Below are positions 33,201 through 44,900 of a stretch of 64,000 bases of DNA, in pieces (within the stretch, counting starts at the first letter, position 1; every line of letters starts with the position of its first letter). Under the pieces are notes generated by a model. The model made no database searches and was not told the DNA's origin. It saw nothing but the letters and a program-made list of their open reading frames with translations. Position numbers and translations under genes: made by a program. Source of the DNA: Cystobasidiopsis lactophilus (taxonomy: Eukaryota > Basidiomycota > Agaricostilbomycetes > Agaricostilbales > Chionosphaeraceae); assembly GCA_001599975.1 (NCBI GenBank), contig BCIO01000001.1:1736001-1800000 (forward strand), given 5' to 3'.

Positions 33201-34979
33201 GAAGCCGGCGGCCGGGTCTTCGGTGGTGATACGGCACTGGATGGCGAAGCCGCGCTTGGTGATGGCCTCCTGGGTCAGGCCGAGCTCGGGCAGGGTGGCG
33301 CCAGCGGCGATCTGGATCTGGGCGGCCACAATGTCGATGCCAGTGATCTCTTCCGTGATGGTGTGTTCGACTTGGATACGGGCTGTTCGGAAAAACACGC
33401 ATGTCAGCGAAACGGCACCACCAAGTGCTCAGAAAGGGAAGAGCGCGAACGGTTGATTTCGATGAAAGCCTGGGCGTGGACTTCATTAAGCACGGCGGCC
33501 CAATCCGAAGTGGGGTAATTGTAAACAACTCACATGACGGTCCTGGTCGTCGACGAGGAACTCAGCAGTACCGGCGTTTCTGTTTTAAAGAAATTGAGAG
33601 GCAGAAAACAACCAGAAGGCACCAGGGCATGTACCTGTAGTTGACCGACTTGGCCAACTTGACGGCTTCGGTCAAGATGGCCTGTCGGACGGATTCGGTC
33701 AGGGTGGGAGCCGGGGCCTGCTCGACGACCTTCTGGTAACGTCTTTGGACGGAGCAGTCACGCTCGAACAGGTGGACAACGTTGCCCTGGCCGTCACCCA
33801 ACAGCTGAACTTCGATATGGCGAGGCTGGCGGAAGGGCGGGCCAAATTCAGCCTTTTCAAAGTCAACGGGCCAGAGCAACGGAGGGCAGACAGACCTTGT
33901 TGAGATAGCGCTCGATAAAGCAGCTGCCATCGCCGAAGGCAGACTTGGCCTCGGAGGTTGCCCGCTCGAAAGCCTCGGCGAACTCGCCTTGAGATCTGAC
34001 GACTCGCATGCCTCGTCCACCGCCACCCATTGCTGCCTTGATAATGACAGGGAAACCGGCTTCCTTGATGAACTCCTCGGCCTCTTGGATGTTGGCAATG
34101 GCGCCATCAGTACCGGGAACGACGGCAACTCCAACCTTGATGGCTTGGGTGCGGGCCTTGACCTTGTCTCCCTGTGAAACTCCGAATTTGGTCAGTTCCT
34201 TCATAGCACGTCCGCGCGGCAGTATACGCACCAGGCCATCGATGATGCTGGAGGAGCCGCGGAAGTTAGGAAACGCTCAGAAATCGGTAGCGGCACACTT
34301 ACGTGTGCTGGGGGCCAATGAAGGCAATGCCAGCGGCCTCGACCTTCTTGGCGAACTCTGCGTTCTCGGACAAGAAGCCATAGCTGGAGGACAGGACTTG
34401 ATAAGCCCTTTGGGTCATGATGCGAGATAAGGGAGCCATCCTCACCCGGGGTGAATCATGTCCACATCGTTCTCCAATGCGATGCGAATGATGTCCTCTT
34501 GCGCCAGGTAGGCCGCCACGGGGGTCAGGCCCTTGCCAACAAGGTAGGCCTCGTCCGCCTGTTCGTTCATGCCAGGCGCATGAACATTCTCCGCCCGACC
34601 CCATTGATTCGGAGGGCTTTGCGCACCTTGTTCCTGTGGGCTGAGAACCTGTCCTCGTGGCTGTAGATGGCCACGGTGGTCATAGCCAGCTCATGGGCTG
34701 CATTGGACGAGGAATCAGCCTGATTTTTGGGGAGGGCTTGGTAGGCTGCGCACCAGTGCGAAAGATACGGATGGCAATCTCGCCGCGATTGGCCACAAGG
34801 AGCTTCTTGAGCTTGCCACGTTGGCCAGACAGAGCCGTCCGCAGGTTATTGACGGAGGGCGTCTGGTTTCCTGGGGAGATGGCGAGCAGGGGAGGCGGCG
34901 AATGAGCTTCAGGGCTGCACAGGCATCGTCATGAAGCCTCACCTGTGGCAGCCGCAGGGGTCTTCAATCCAGAGGCCAT
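30250..34979 (-). CDS. PYC1: Pyruvate carboxylase
   Basis: This biotin enzyme makes oxaloacetate from pyruvate, HCO3- and ATP. The start [16 protein letters not shown] has no mitochondrial presequence, so it is probably cytosolic as in yeasts. The biotin carboxylase domain (about 34900-33050) includes [20 protein letters not shown] in its spliced form, [14 protein letters not shown] and [17 protein letters not shown]. The carboxyltransferase domain has [64 protein letters not shown] in part, and [19 protein letters not shown]. The C-terminal carrier domain carries the biotinyl Lys in SAMKMETSI about 35 residues from the end. It ends [10 protein letters not shown] at 30250. About 15 short introns cut the gene. 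All three catalytic modules appear complete. Confidence 0.96.
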
Positions 34980-35363
34980 TGTGAAATAGTCCGGGGAAGG
35001 ATGGGGGAAGAGAGGCAGGAAACAAATCGGTCCTCGCGGATTGGGTAGCCGAGTCGTTCGAGGAAAGATTCGGGACTCAAGAGTGCACTCTGGCCTTCTT
35101 TGAGTGGTGTAGAGTTCTATTACAGAGCCCGCTAGCCGTCGCACCAAGGAGCGCGCGTCCGGGGGACATTGGGGCTTTACCGTACGATCATCACTGGGCT
35201 GGCTTCCGACCTGCTCCCTTCCTCCTCCTAGTCCGCCCATTCCGACGGGAGCGTGAAGCTGCGGCTGCTGCTTAGATTGTGCACACTGTCTTTTGGAAAG
35301 GGAGATTTTAGCTTGCCTTGAAGCTACAGTATGTCCTACTATGCAACGATGAGTTCCGCCGAG
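34980..35363 (-). promoter_or_regulatory. Pyruvate carboxylase upstream region
   Basis: This 384-bp region lies between the PYC1 ATG and the stop of the upstream RNase III gene on the same strand. It presumably holds the PYC1 promoter. A plus-strand open frame crossing its right end lies opposite RNase III coding sequence and is judged a shadow. Confidence 0.4.
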
Positions 35364-36333
35364 TCAAGAACAGTCATCAAGCTTCGGGACTGCTGGATCT
35401 GGCTCTGGCTCGGCATCTCCGACAAGTTCTGGGAGATCGTGGGAGTGGGTGGGAAGATGAACTGCGGGAGATTGTTGCCCTTGGAGTTCAGGCGTATGAT
35501 CTGGCTCGACTTCCAGACTTGTGCCTAGTGCGGTGGTCGAAGCTGGTTCTTCCGACGACGGAATGTCTATCTCATCAGGCGGAGTTTCGCCAGGCGAGAT
35601 CTTTTCGAAGAGGCTTCGAAGATGTCAATCCAGTGGCAAAACTAAGAAATGGTGATATGCTCACGTGGTCCAGCATGTCAAGTGCATAATATTCCATCTC
35701 TTGTGGCCATTCGGAGAGCTTGTGTGATTTAGGAAGGCCGGCAGTAGGTCGCGTCCAAGGTCGAAGAGAAGACCACTCAGCCACCGCTCGATATCTCTTT
35801 CACGACCTTCCGTGGACAGCGCACCGACTTGCGCCTCGAAGAGGTCTGACAACCCTTTTCGATGCACGGCAGCTTTGTTCCATGCTCTGGTGTACTGCCG
35901 GGAAGAATTCGCGCGGCACTTTTCGAGCAGTAAAGTTGGCGTGGCGAGCTTGTGCAGTCCAAATGCGTGGCCAACGCAAGCGAGCAGTTCATTGGAACTT
36001 AACAGCCTACTGAAGCCCTGGAGAGATCTGTCAGAAATTGGTGGGATGCGGAAATGAATCTTGCAAACGTGCTTCGAAGTTGCGTGCGGGCTCATGAATG
36101 CTCAACAAACGCATGGACGCCTGGCCCGCCGCTAGGTTGACGTGCAAGTCTCCTAGCCACTCCAACTTTTCAAATTCTCGATGAAGTGCACAAAGTTCTT
36201 CTCGCTCTGGCTTTTGTAAGTCCACCCATTGACTCGGAGGCTTCCATTGTCGCGAAAACGCCGCCAGTTTCGACGACGAGATGACGGGAATCGGATTGCG
36301 GTGGCATATCGCCTTGATGGAAGCCAACGTCAT
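35364..36333 (-). CDS. RNase III-domain protein (divergent)
   Basis: The signature EKLEWLGD matches the RNase III box (ERLEFLGD), keeping Glu and Asp of the metal site. Downstream, SRLLSSNELLACVGHAFGL parallels 'LVSNETLAxxAxxLGL'. KGLSDLFEAQVGALSTEGRE matches the second acidic box (DxFEA), with its Asp and Glu. So all four catalytic acids appear present, although the residue after LGD is Leu instead of Ser/Ala. A spliced tail, LFEKISPGETPPDEIDIPSS, continues as a Pro/Glu-rich acidic stretch to the TGA at 35364. The intron at about 35630-35680 is clear. The join between LGDLHVNLAAGQAS and GFSRLLSSN could not be made in phase by eye. No double-stranded RNA-binding domain is visible. It could be a mitoribosomal mL57-like protein or a true processing enzyme. 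Confidence 0.6.
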
Positions 36334-36826
36334 CGAATTGGCGAAGCTGTTCCTGCAGCTACAGCATCATGGGGGCGGAAAACAGAATCTGAAGGGAACA
36401 AAAGAATCTCGGTTTCGGCTGGTTTCAACCTTGTGTGGCGGCTGGCGGGCTACATACTCGAGTCCAAGGCGACAGAGGACCAAAAAACAACACGGTCGAG
36501 GACAGCAACAGACTTTTGGACTTTGACACGCTCACAGATGGCGACTGAAAGGTTTATGCAGGACCAGCTCGTCCTCACCGCTCGGTGGCAAATGGTGGTA
36601 TCAATCCGCAAAGGTGTGATCGTGGTATGCAAAGGTTTGTCTATAAAGTCCAGAGCCGCCATACAGGTGGCAAAGGTCGCAGTCCGCTGTAAAGCTACCA
36701 CCAGAAAGTTGGGCAGGGAGATGAAGGCAGAAGAGTCAAAGTTCGTTTCCCCTCTTGCATGCGCGCCGATGAAGATAGGTTGGTCGTAAAGAAGGTGTAA
36801 AGCAGGAAATGCTTTCGAGTTTTGGT
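36334..36826. other. Gap with unresolved open frames
   Basis: This 493-bp stretch lies between the RNase III ATG and the VRG4 stop. A minus-strand frame of 126 codons (36830 to 36450) starts with an ATG that overlaps the VRG4 stop codon, and a 186-codon plus frame covers much of the same DNA. Neither resembles a known family. The stretch may hold the RNase III promoter or a missing 5' exon. Confidence 0.35.
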
Positions 36827-38510
36827 TCATGCTCTAGAAGCTGAAGCTGCTGCGTGGCATGACTTTAAAAGGCGGAAACAAAATCGGCAACCGGCGAACT
36901 GACCTTGCGCCGCTTTTGACTGGGCTTGCTTCGCAACTGCATAGACGACACCGGCCAAGAAGCCGACGGTGATGGCGCTGACCGAGCCCATGGTGACCGG
37001 GTCGTTGAAGAAGATCATGCCAGAGGCGGCCACCGGAAGCTTGTTCAAAGCGCCGACCATGCTGTAAGTCGTCGAGCTGGTCGTGCGTACACACCAAGCC
37101 GTCGTGTAGGAGATGCCGACGGCCGCTGCCCCAGAGAAGACCATGGCGCTCAGCAAGAAAGTGCGGCCTTCCGGCGGGCTGCATCTCGCTGCTTAGCATG
37201 CTGCTCAGTGTGTGCGCATAATGACAGCACGCACAAGTTGGCGTTGAGGCCCTCGTACGACCAATCCTCGATGGCCAAGCTGGCAATGACCAACACGGGA
37301 ATCGAGAGCAAGTTGTCTGCGCAAAAAGAATTGAGATCTCGTTTCCGCAAGAAGGGTGTAAAGCACGAACTGTAAAAGAGAGTGTCCCAATCCTTGAAGT
37401 TGGTGACCTTGATGCGCTTCCTCATGGCGAGCACGTAGCCGGCGCTGGTCATGCAGTTGACCATCATCCACAGGTAGCCGGCGTTGAGATTGCCGAGCTT
37501 GGTACCAGCTTGGTCGAGAAGCAAAGGGTCAACAGAGCCGGTGAGGGAGGCGACGGCGGCGGAAATGTCGGCCCAGGCTGCCAGCAGCGACGAAAGGACC
37601 ATGAGGCCGAAGGAGATCAAGGTGATGCCGGTCACGCTGCCTCCGAACCAGAGCACTTCTCCATAGGCGATGAGGATGATGGTAATGTTCTTCCAGATGG
37701 TGTAGATGGGAATCGATAAATATTGCTGCCACCCAAATTTGAGCTCGAATCCACCGAAACACTCGCCAGCGAAGTCAACGCACCAGACTCTTGGAGCCCG
37801 TGTAAATGACAGTGACGAGGAGGAAGGATATCGGAAACCACCTCCGGGCATCATTTTTGTCGAAATCTCTAAAAGTCAAGATCTATGTCTCAACCTGATT
37901 AGCACCAGAGACAAGGTGATAGTAAGCTAAGATTAGAGGACGCACGCGAAAATGCTTCGCAGACACAACACATGACACACAGACGAGGGATTGGATGGCG
38001 AGGAGGAGGAAGTTCATGTTGAAGTGCCGCCCAGACACAACGAACTGCGGCCCAGTGCCAATTTGAGCCAAGCCTAGGGCAATTAAACTAAGTGCGACGA
38101 CCACGCACCTTGTTGACGACAGTCATGAGGATGGAGGCGATGCAGTAGCAAGCCACGGGCAGCGCTGGGTGTTGAACGACATGGTCGATGAGTTGGCCTG
38201 AGCCGGCGCTGGCTGGGGCAATCCCAAAGCTGTTCCGTCCCTTTGGCGCGCCCGTGAGCAAGCCCTCCTGCTGTTCATCATCGATCTGCAATTTGAAGTC
38301 GTCCTTGGAACTCGACAAGGGCGCCGTCGCCTCTGTGAATGGTCGGCTCGAAGGATCGCCCCCGTTCTCTTGCGGCACACCGTTGCTGGATGCCATGTTG
38401 TTGGCGAGGGAGCTCAGATTGAAGGTCGATGCTGATGGCGAGGTCGGTCGAGAGCGCGCCAAGGAGCCGTCGACAGGTGAGGTGAGGCGGCTTGTGGAAT
38501 TGGAGGACAT
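36827..38510 (-). CDS. VRG4: Golgi GDP-mannose transporter
   Basis: This is a nucleotide-sugar antiporter (EamA/DMT fold) supplying GDP-mannose to the Golgi for mannan and glycoprotein synthesis. The ATG at 38510 starts [19 protein letters not shown]. About 120 mostly disordered residues precede helix 1 ([17 protein letters not shown]). Later segments are [73 protein letters not shown] and [15 protein letters not shown]. The family signature [16 protein letters not shown] is followed by [21 protein letters not shown]. The KLPVA...FF loop is the GDP-mannose-binding GALNK motif. The cytosolic N-terminal extension is longer than in yeast Vrg4. About seven introns. Very confident. Confidence 0.94.
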
Positions 38511-38759
38511 TTGGGTAAAGTTGTTGAGGACAGACAAGGGCTTCTCCTCAAGCGCTACAGGCCCGTGGCAAGCCTCTCTATCGTGAAGGCTATCACGAAA
38601 GGATCCAGAGCGAACAGGTCGCCTCTCAAACTTTAGTGAAAACTCTTTTTGGATGGTGGTGGGCTGAAGAGGCTGGCTGTCCGCGAGGGACGCGTCTAAA
38701 ATTAATGCGCCGCCCTGGCTTTGGTGCTCGTGAAATGTCCGTGTCCCATGAAGTGTATG

Positions 38760-40091
38760 CTATGCGAAGAGGAAGCCCGTGAAGAAAGCGAGGGCGCCGA
38801 AGAGGGCGGAATGCGCCAATCTTGATGCTCCGGATGAGGAGTCGGCGGCAGTCGACGTGGGTGCCCCCGAGTACATTTTGACGCTTGAGATTTCGAAATA
38901 AGCCTGGTCGTAGTTGGTTGGGTCCGCCACAAGATCCGTGCAGACACCGCTGCAAGTCTGGGCATAGACCACCGAGTTCCCGGCGTACGATCCACAAATG
39001 TCGATCTGCGTGCCTTTGTGAGATACATCGGCATTCAAGATGTTCAGAAGCAACATACGTTGATGATCAAGTTCTGGGCAGTGAAGAAGGACGAGGGGTT
39101 GCACGATGCCGCCGGCCATGCTGCGGCTGGCGCACCCCATGACTGCGGCGTTGGCGTGCCCGCGGTGAGGTCGGCTGGGATGGAGGTGCGCGGGAAGAAC
39201 CAGCTCTGGATGCCGTCCCCGTCCCACAGCATGGCATAGACTCCGCCACCGGCGGCGTTGAACCCTGAGCCCGCGCTTGCAACCCGCGTGTCCTCAAAAG
39301 CGCAACCTTGGTTGCTGTTGACCGTGAAGTCGCAGTCGGTCGACACTACCGTCGAGTTGGCGTACGGCAGGGAGGTCGAGTTGGACTGGGTGCAGCCAGC
39401 TTTCGTGTGCAGCGTGTACTGGTTCTGCTGGACCTCGTTGACAGTTTCAAAGATGTCGATCTCGCCGGACTCGTCAGTTTGTGTAGACCCCAAAGACCAG
39501 ATTGCTGGCCAGACCGAGCAGCCCGTGGGCACGTGGACGGCTGCCCACCCATGTCAGCAAAACGAGAATACCGGCCGACGTGCAAAGTCTTACCGTCGAT
39601 GACCACCAGCGATCCTTCGGAAAAGGTCTCTTTTGACATCAGCAAGACAGTGTTGCGGCCAAACGTCGAGTCTCCCACGCCGCTTGTCGTGTTGTCCACC
39701 TTGATGATCGCATTCCCGGCCGCGTTCAGGTACGTGAGCTGGTTGGAGCTGTTGGAAGTCGCTGTCGTCGCGTCCACGTAATGGATGTTGCCTGGTCAGG
39801 CATTTTAAGAGGCTTTCATTGGCCGACGAGGAGCATCGAGGACCAACCGTAGTTTCCTGCTCATCGATTGCCAAAATAAACACCGATTCAGGCTCTCAAG
39901 GAAACCAAGGGGAGCGCACTTGGGTCAATTTCAGAGGCGTTGTAGTTGAAGCCATCGAAAAAGGTGGAGCCAGAGTACGAGTGGACCAGCGAAAGGTTGA
40001 AGGAAGAGCTGGCCGCAGCTGCGCCGGGGCCGCCAAGCAAAGCGCTGGAGAGCAGGGAGAGCCAGGCCAGCCTGGTCATTGGTGCCGGCAT
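38760..40091 (-). CDS. GPI-anchored GH16 glucanase/transglycosidase
   Basis: This is a secreted cell-wall enzyme of glycoside hydrolase family 16. The start MPAPMTRLAWLSLLSSALLG is a signal peptide. Spliced exons then give YSGSTFFDGFNYN, IHYVDATTATSNSSNQLTYL, GRNTVLLMSKETFSEGSLVV and MPTGCSVWPAIWSLG. The catalytic box is GEIDIFETVN: nucleophile Glu, Asp, and acid/base Glu in the ExDxxE pattern. Later, YAMLWDGDGIQSWFFPR and the Cys-containing VCGSYAGN-like block complete the domain. The C-terminus has a Ser/Ala-rich linker and a hydrophobic end (SALFGALAFFTGFLFA) typical of a GPI-anchor signal. It resembles the laminarinase-type MLG1-like subgroup of basidiomycetes more than yeast Crh1. The exact linkage cleaved is unknown. 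Confidence 0.88.
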
Positions 40092-40429
40092 CTTCAGATA
40101 GAAAGCTGAAAGTTGTTGAGTTGGTTGCGAACGAAAGAAAGAAAGTGGGCCTACGCTGACGGCTAAAAAAACAACTCTTCCTCGAGGGGCGGAGGCTGCG
40201 CAGGCCAAGGTGTCCGTGGGATCAGTCGTGGAGTGCCAAATTCGAATTGCGTGAAGCAACTTTCTGTTCCTAAGCGTGCAGCAGATGGTGTGCGGTGCAG
40301 AACAACGAGATTCTGCGCCAGGCAAAGTTGGCGATCGGAACACGCGGGATGACAACAATTTTGGGTGGCGAATAGGAGGTTGCAGGGAGAACGACAAGAG
40401 TGTACAAGGAGGAGAGGAGAGAGGACAGA
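40092..40429 (-). promoter_or_regulatory. GH16 upstream region
   Basis: This 338-bp stretch contains an A/G-rich run (GAACGAAAGAAAGAAAG) close to the GH16 start and the 3' flank of the enoyl-CoA hydratase gene. No gene is visible. Confidence 0.4.
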
Positions 40430-41927
40430 TCAGAGCTTGGCTTTGAAAGGACCCAGGCGGAAGTTGGCCCATTTGTCGTCCTTGGGCTGAAGCCCAAACT
40501 TGACGCCGCGCGCAAACTCGGGCAAGAGCTCGCGGTAGATCTCTTCCTTGATCGCAGTGACGGCCTGTAGACCTTTCGTAAGAACTCTGCTTGTGAACGA
40601 AGAGGACGGGAACGCACGGCTTGCGCGGCCAATGGCGCGGTGGCCTCTGCGACAGCTTGCGCTTTCACCAGCACCTCATCTCCAGTTGAAGCTAATTGGT
40701 CCACAAGTCTATTTGAAGTTCAGCTTGGATTCTCAGCATAGAGCAAGGGAACAAAACTGACCCTGCTTGAAGTGCCTCCTTGCTCTTGAAGCGGTGGCCG
40801 ACCACGGCAACTTTGTGGAGGACCTGAGGGGTTAGCTGTTCACCGGTGAGCACCACCACATCGTTAGCACAAGGCGAGCCGATCAAAGCGGCTTCGGGCG
40901 AACCTTTGCCTTCGCCACTGCGGCCATACCGGGAGGAATCGAAGCGCCAAAGCTAATAATAAAGCAAAGACAATCGGTCAGTATGTTTTTACTTTCTTGA
41001 GATCGGGAAGAAGCACGCACTGGACCTCATTCATGCATCTGTGGCTATGGGTCAGCTTGCTGCTTGCGATGGTCACGCAAAGAAGGAAGTAGAGCGCACA
41101 GCATCGCTTGGCCGCCCTTGCCCTCTGCATTCTTGAGGATCCTGAAGTCGTGAGCGAGCGCCACGGCAAGCCCGCCGGCGAAAGCGTGGCCGTTGATGGC
41201 CGCTGCAAGACCTCGCATTCAGCTTTGGACACCATTGAGAGGGGGTCGCCCCATAACGAATGCTTACCAATGGTAGGAATGGGAAATACCAAGAGGCGCA
41301 GTAGAAGTCGGTGGAACAGATCCTCGAAGAAAGTACTGCGAGACACACGAGTTTGAGGTGAGTCTCTAGAGGTCGGACAAAAGTGGTGACTGCCGCTCAC
41401 GGCATCGTGGCTGGTCCATCTTCCAAATTCAACCCGTTGGAGTAGAAGCGGTGCTCGGCGGTGGATCCAGAGGTGATGAGAGCTGCTTGACCAGTCGAAG
41501 GACCACCTTCCAATTGGCCATTGAGGTCTGCTCGCCAAGCTCTGTGCAGACAGGTTGTCACGTTAGCTCCTTCTCTAACTATAATAGAGAGTCGAAATGC
41601 ACCTCTCGACGTCGTCCAGAGCAGTCGAGAACTTGAAGCGTCCCCGCGCATGAGCATTGTCCGAGCACTGACCGCTAGCTGAAGCAATGGCTTACGGCCT
41701 TGATCATAGGTGGTCTGAGACAGTTCAAGCAGCAGCAATTCAGAGACAGGCAAAGTCCGAACGCGAGCAACAGAGCAAGCCTACGTGAGGCGATTGTCGG
41801 GCTTGGAGATGAGCTCGAGGTGAAAGACGAGGGCCTTGCCGGCCACTCTGTGGGTGAGCTTGAGCAAAGCAGTCGACTCATTGTTGGCTTCCGGGTAAAA
41901 CAGCGGGGAAGGCAAGGTCGGGTGCAT
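40430..41927 (-). CDS. Peroxisomal enoyl-CoA hydratase/isomerase
   Basis: This is a crotonase-fold enzyme, probably a delta3-delta2-enoyl-CoA isomerase of fatty-acid beta-oxidation. It starts MHPTLPSPLFYPEAN, followed by VFHLELISKPDNRLT, where a leading 'A-x-x-x-L' substrate strand is expected. Later exons give AALITSGSTAEHRFYSNGLN (first oxyanion loop), FPIPTIAAINGHAFAGGLAV (second oxyanion loop with GHAFAGG) and HDFRILKNAEGKG. Then come MNEVQLSFGASIPPGMAAVA and a C-terminal helix. The last residues are FKAKL, a peroxisomal PTS1 signal. A catalytic Glu after the second oxyanion loop cannot be assigned securely. The gene is divergent from POM152 with only 47 bp between the two start codons. 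Confidence 0.85.
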
Positions 41928-41974
41928 TGTAATGGACTTGGAGAAGCTCGTCGACGCCGAGCAAGAGTCGAGCC

Positions 41975-44900
41975 ATGGCCGACCCGCCGCCGCCTGCGAG
42001 ACCGTGCGCTTCTGGCTTCTCATGTTCTGTCTGATATGCGGCTGATCATCGCCTGAGGATCTCACAGAGCCCAGGAGCCGCTGCTGCCAGGGGAGCTGAT
42101 GAGCCTCGCGGAACAAAGATCTTGGGTCATTGGCTGCCTGGCCGCCGTCCAGTCCTACAAGCTGTACCAGTTCAGCGAAGCGTGTCTGCACTTGGGCGAG
42201 GACTCGGTGGAAACGAATTGGCTGCTGCTCAAATGGCTCTGCCTCGATTTGCTCGCCATTGGCTGGCTCATCCCTGCTCTGCGCATCCCTCGCCTGGACT
42301 GGCCACCCGCTTCGAGGGCGCTGCTGCTGCTACCACTAATAGCATTAGATTACCTGCTGTTCTCGCGGTCAGCTTGGTCCTGGCTCGTCGGGCTGCCCTA
42401 CGCGATGCTTTTATCCATCGTGCCAGTACGTTTTCTCCTTCCCTTTAGCCCTTGTTTTGAGCTGGAGCCAAGTATTCAACGCACAGGAATTCAAAATGGC
42501 GATTGACGAACACCGCATCCGTCCCAAGGCGGTCCTCAATCCCAACCAGCACATCCTAGGGCGGTACACCGTCCACATCCTGCCGCACGCCACCGCTCGG
42601 CTCAACCCATATGGCGAAACCTTTTGCTTGCCGGTCCAAGACCCCAATGCCGCCGTCTTCATCCCCTTATCCTTCAACAACTCGAGCCCGCACACCGTCT
42701 CCTACTCCATCGCCGATTTTGACACCGGCCACGCCTCCGATTATAGCGTGCTCGAAAGCGAGCTAACTACAGCTTCGGCCAAGCGAACCAAGCAAAAGAA
42801 GGAGGACGAGGACGTCGACGACGATTGGTCGCCCTTGCCCAACGCTCAGCCCAAGCAACACCTGCTCGAGTTCCCCAGGCACCACCACCCGCCCACGCAC
42901 GCCCTCAAAATCACCCAGCCTGGCCTCGTCAAGCTCACCAAAGTGCTTTCAGCGCCACCAGCGCCGGCGGAGATCCCATTCTCGAGAATGGAGCAGGTGC
43001 TGGTCGTCGAGTGCCCCCGCGCCGAGTTCGCCACCTCACCCTCCAACTCGCACAAGTGCATCGGCGAGCGAGAACAGGTCGATATCCAACTACATGGCGT
43101 CCCGCCTTTCACGCTCGAATACACCCAGTCCTCTTCCACCGCCTCACACAAGGACAAGGCGCCCAAACCCATCACGCTAGACGGCATCACGGCCGACGGG
43201 CCTTTGAAACCCGGGGTGACCACCACTGTCCTCTTGCCGCTCGACCTCAAGTTTACCGGCACGGGCCAGCAGAGCTTGCAGCTGCTCAAAGTCACCGACC
43301 GCTTCCAGAATTCCCAGCTGCTGGAGGCGGACCAAATCAAAAGCATCCAGGTGCACCCGACTGGTCGTCTGTCCTTCGCCTCTTGCAGCGAAGAGAGGCC
43401 GGTGCGGCTACTAGAGAATGCGGAGGCCAATCTCCCGCTCAAGCTGGAGGCGCTAGGGTCCAACGACGAGGGGCCGTGGATGGTGACGATCAAGAACGCC
43501 GACGGGCAGTCCGAGACGATCACGGTCGATGATCTGTCCCAAGCTCGGTCGGCGTCGCTTTGGGCCAAGGAGGCTGGCACCTACGAGATCGTCAAGTTTG
43601 GCAGCAGGTTTTGCCAGGGCGACATTTTGGCGCCCAGTCAGGTGAGCGGCCCCGTCCCAATCTCCATTTGGATAGCACTTTATGGTTTCTCTCATAGTGC
43701 CTTGTGGTCCTTCAACCTCCCCCGACCCTCGAGCTGGAGTTCGACAAACTTCAAGACAACTGCGCGGGTTCCATCGGCCTTCGAGCGTCCGTCGTCGTCA
43801 GCGGCGAACCCCCTTTCCGGCTTCACTACAAGGTCACGCACACCAACGACAAGAAGCAGGTTCGGACGTCGAACCAAATAAAGACCATCCTGCAGACCCG
43901 CGAGGAGATTTTGTTTCAGCCCGACCAGACGGGCGACTTCGACTGGGAGGTGATCAAGCTGGAAGACTCGGCCTACTCGGGCGCGAGGGCCATTGACCTC
44001 CAAAGCAAGAAGCTCAAGGCGAGCACCCAAGTGCACCCGCTCGCGGCGGCCAAGTGGGTCAAGAAGGGCAACGACGACATCAAGAGCTGCGACGGCAAGA
44101 CAATCGAGACCGATGTGGAGCTGACGGTGAGCTCATTCCCCAGATTGCACACAGCCGACGCAGGCTGATTGCGCTCCTACAGGGCCAAGCGCCGTGGACG
44201 ATCCACTACGAAACGCAGTTCGGCTCGACTCGCCAAAAGCACGTCCTTAAGAACATCAAAGACTCCCCGGCGACGGTGCTAGTGCCAATCCCAAACAAGA
44301 TCGACAAGTCGGGCGGCGAGTTCTCTCTGTCGCTCGTCCAGGTCGAGGACAGGCGGGGTTGCAAGCGCTCCCTACAAACCGGCGACCTCAATGTCCACGT
44401 CCTTCGCACCAAGCCAACAGCTCGCTTCTACTCCAATAAAGACAGGCGGGCCTTGATCAGGCAAGGACAGGACACAACTTTGCCCTTGCGCCTCACTGGC
44501 GAAGCAGTAAGCGCTCTGACCCCATTCCACTGGAATCTAGTTTTAAAGTTCAACTTGCAGCCCTGGACGATTAAATACCGGATCAAACAGAAAGACGACG
44601 TTGTCCAGAACCGAGAGGTTACGCTTGCATCTCCCAACGGCGAGCTGCTGGTCGACCAGGAGGGCACTTTCGAACTCCTCAGCGTCCGCGACAAATACTG
44701 CGCCGGCAACGTCGTCGAGAAGGAGGACAAGTTCACCGTCGAGTTCCTTTCCAAACCGTCACTTGCCGTGCGTTCCGAGTTGGAGCAACCGTCAAAGCTG
44801 CACCTTGGGAAGGGAACGCCTCGGCGCCGGGACATCTGCGTCAACAAGCCGGACAGTCTGGAACTCTTCCTGACTGGTTCTCCGCCCTTCAGAGTGGGCT

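Noticed and set aside
35318-35689. 123-codon plus-strand frame
   Set aside because: The minus strand here codes the acidic tail of the RNase III gene with good phase and a fitting intron.
36229-36789. 186-codon plus-strand open frame
   Set aside because: It lies across the gap and part of the RNase III region on the opposite strand, has no recognisable motifs and is rich in residues expected from a shadow of GC-rich sequence.
42825-43532. 235-codon alternative frame inside POM152
   Set aside because: POM152 Ig-like repeats are clear in the other frame; the alternative frame is His/Arg/Ala-rich, a typical shadow.
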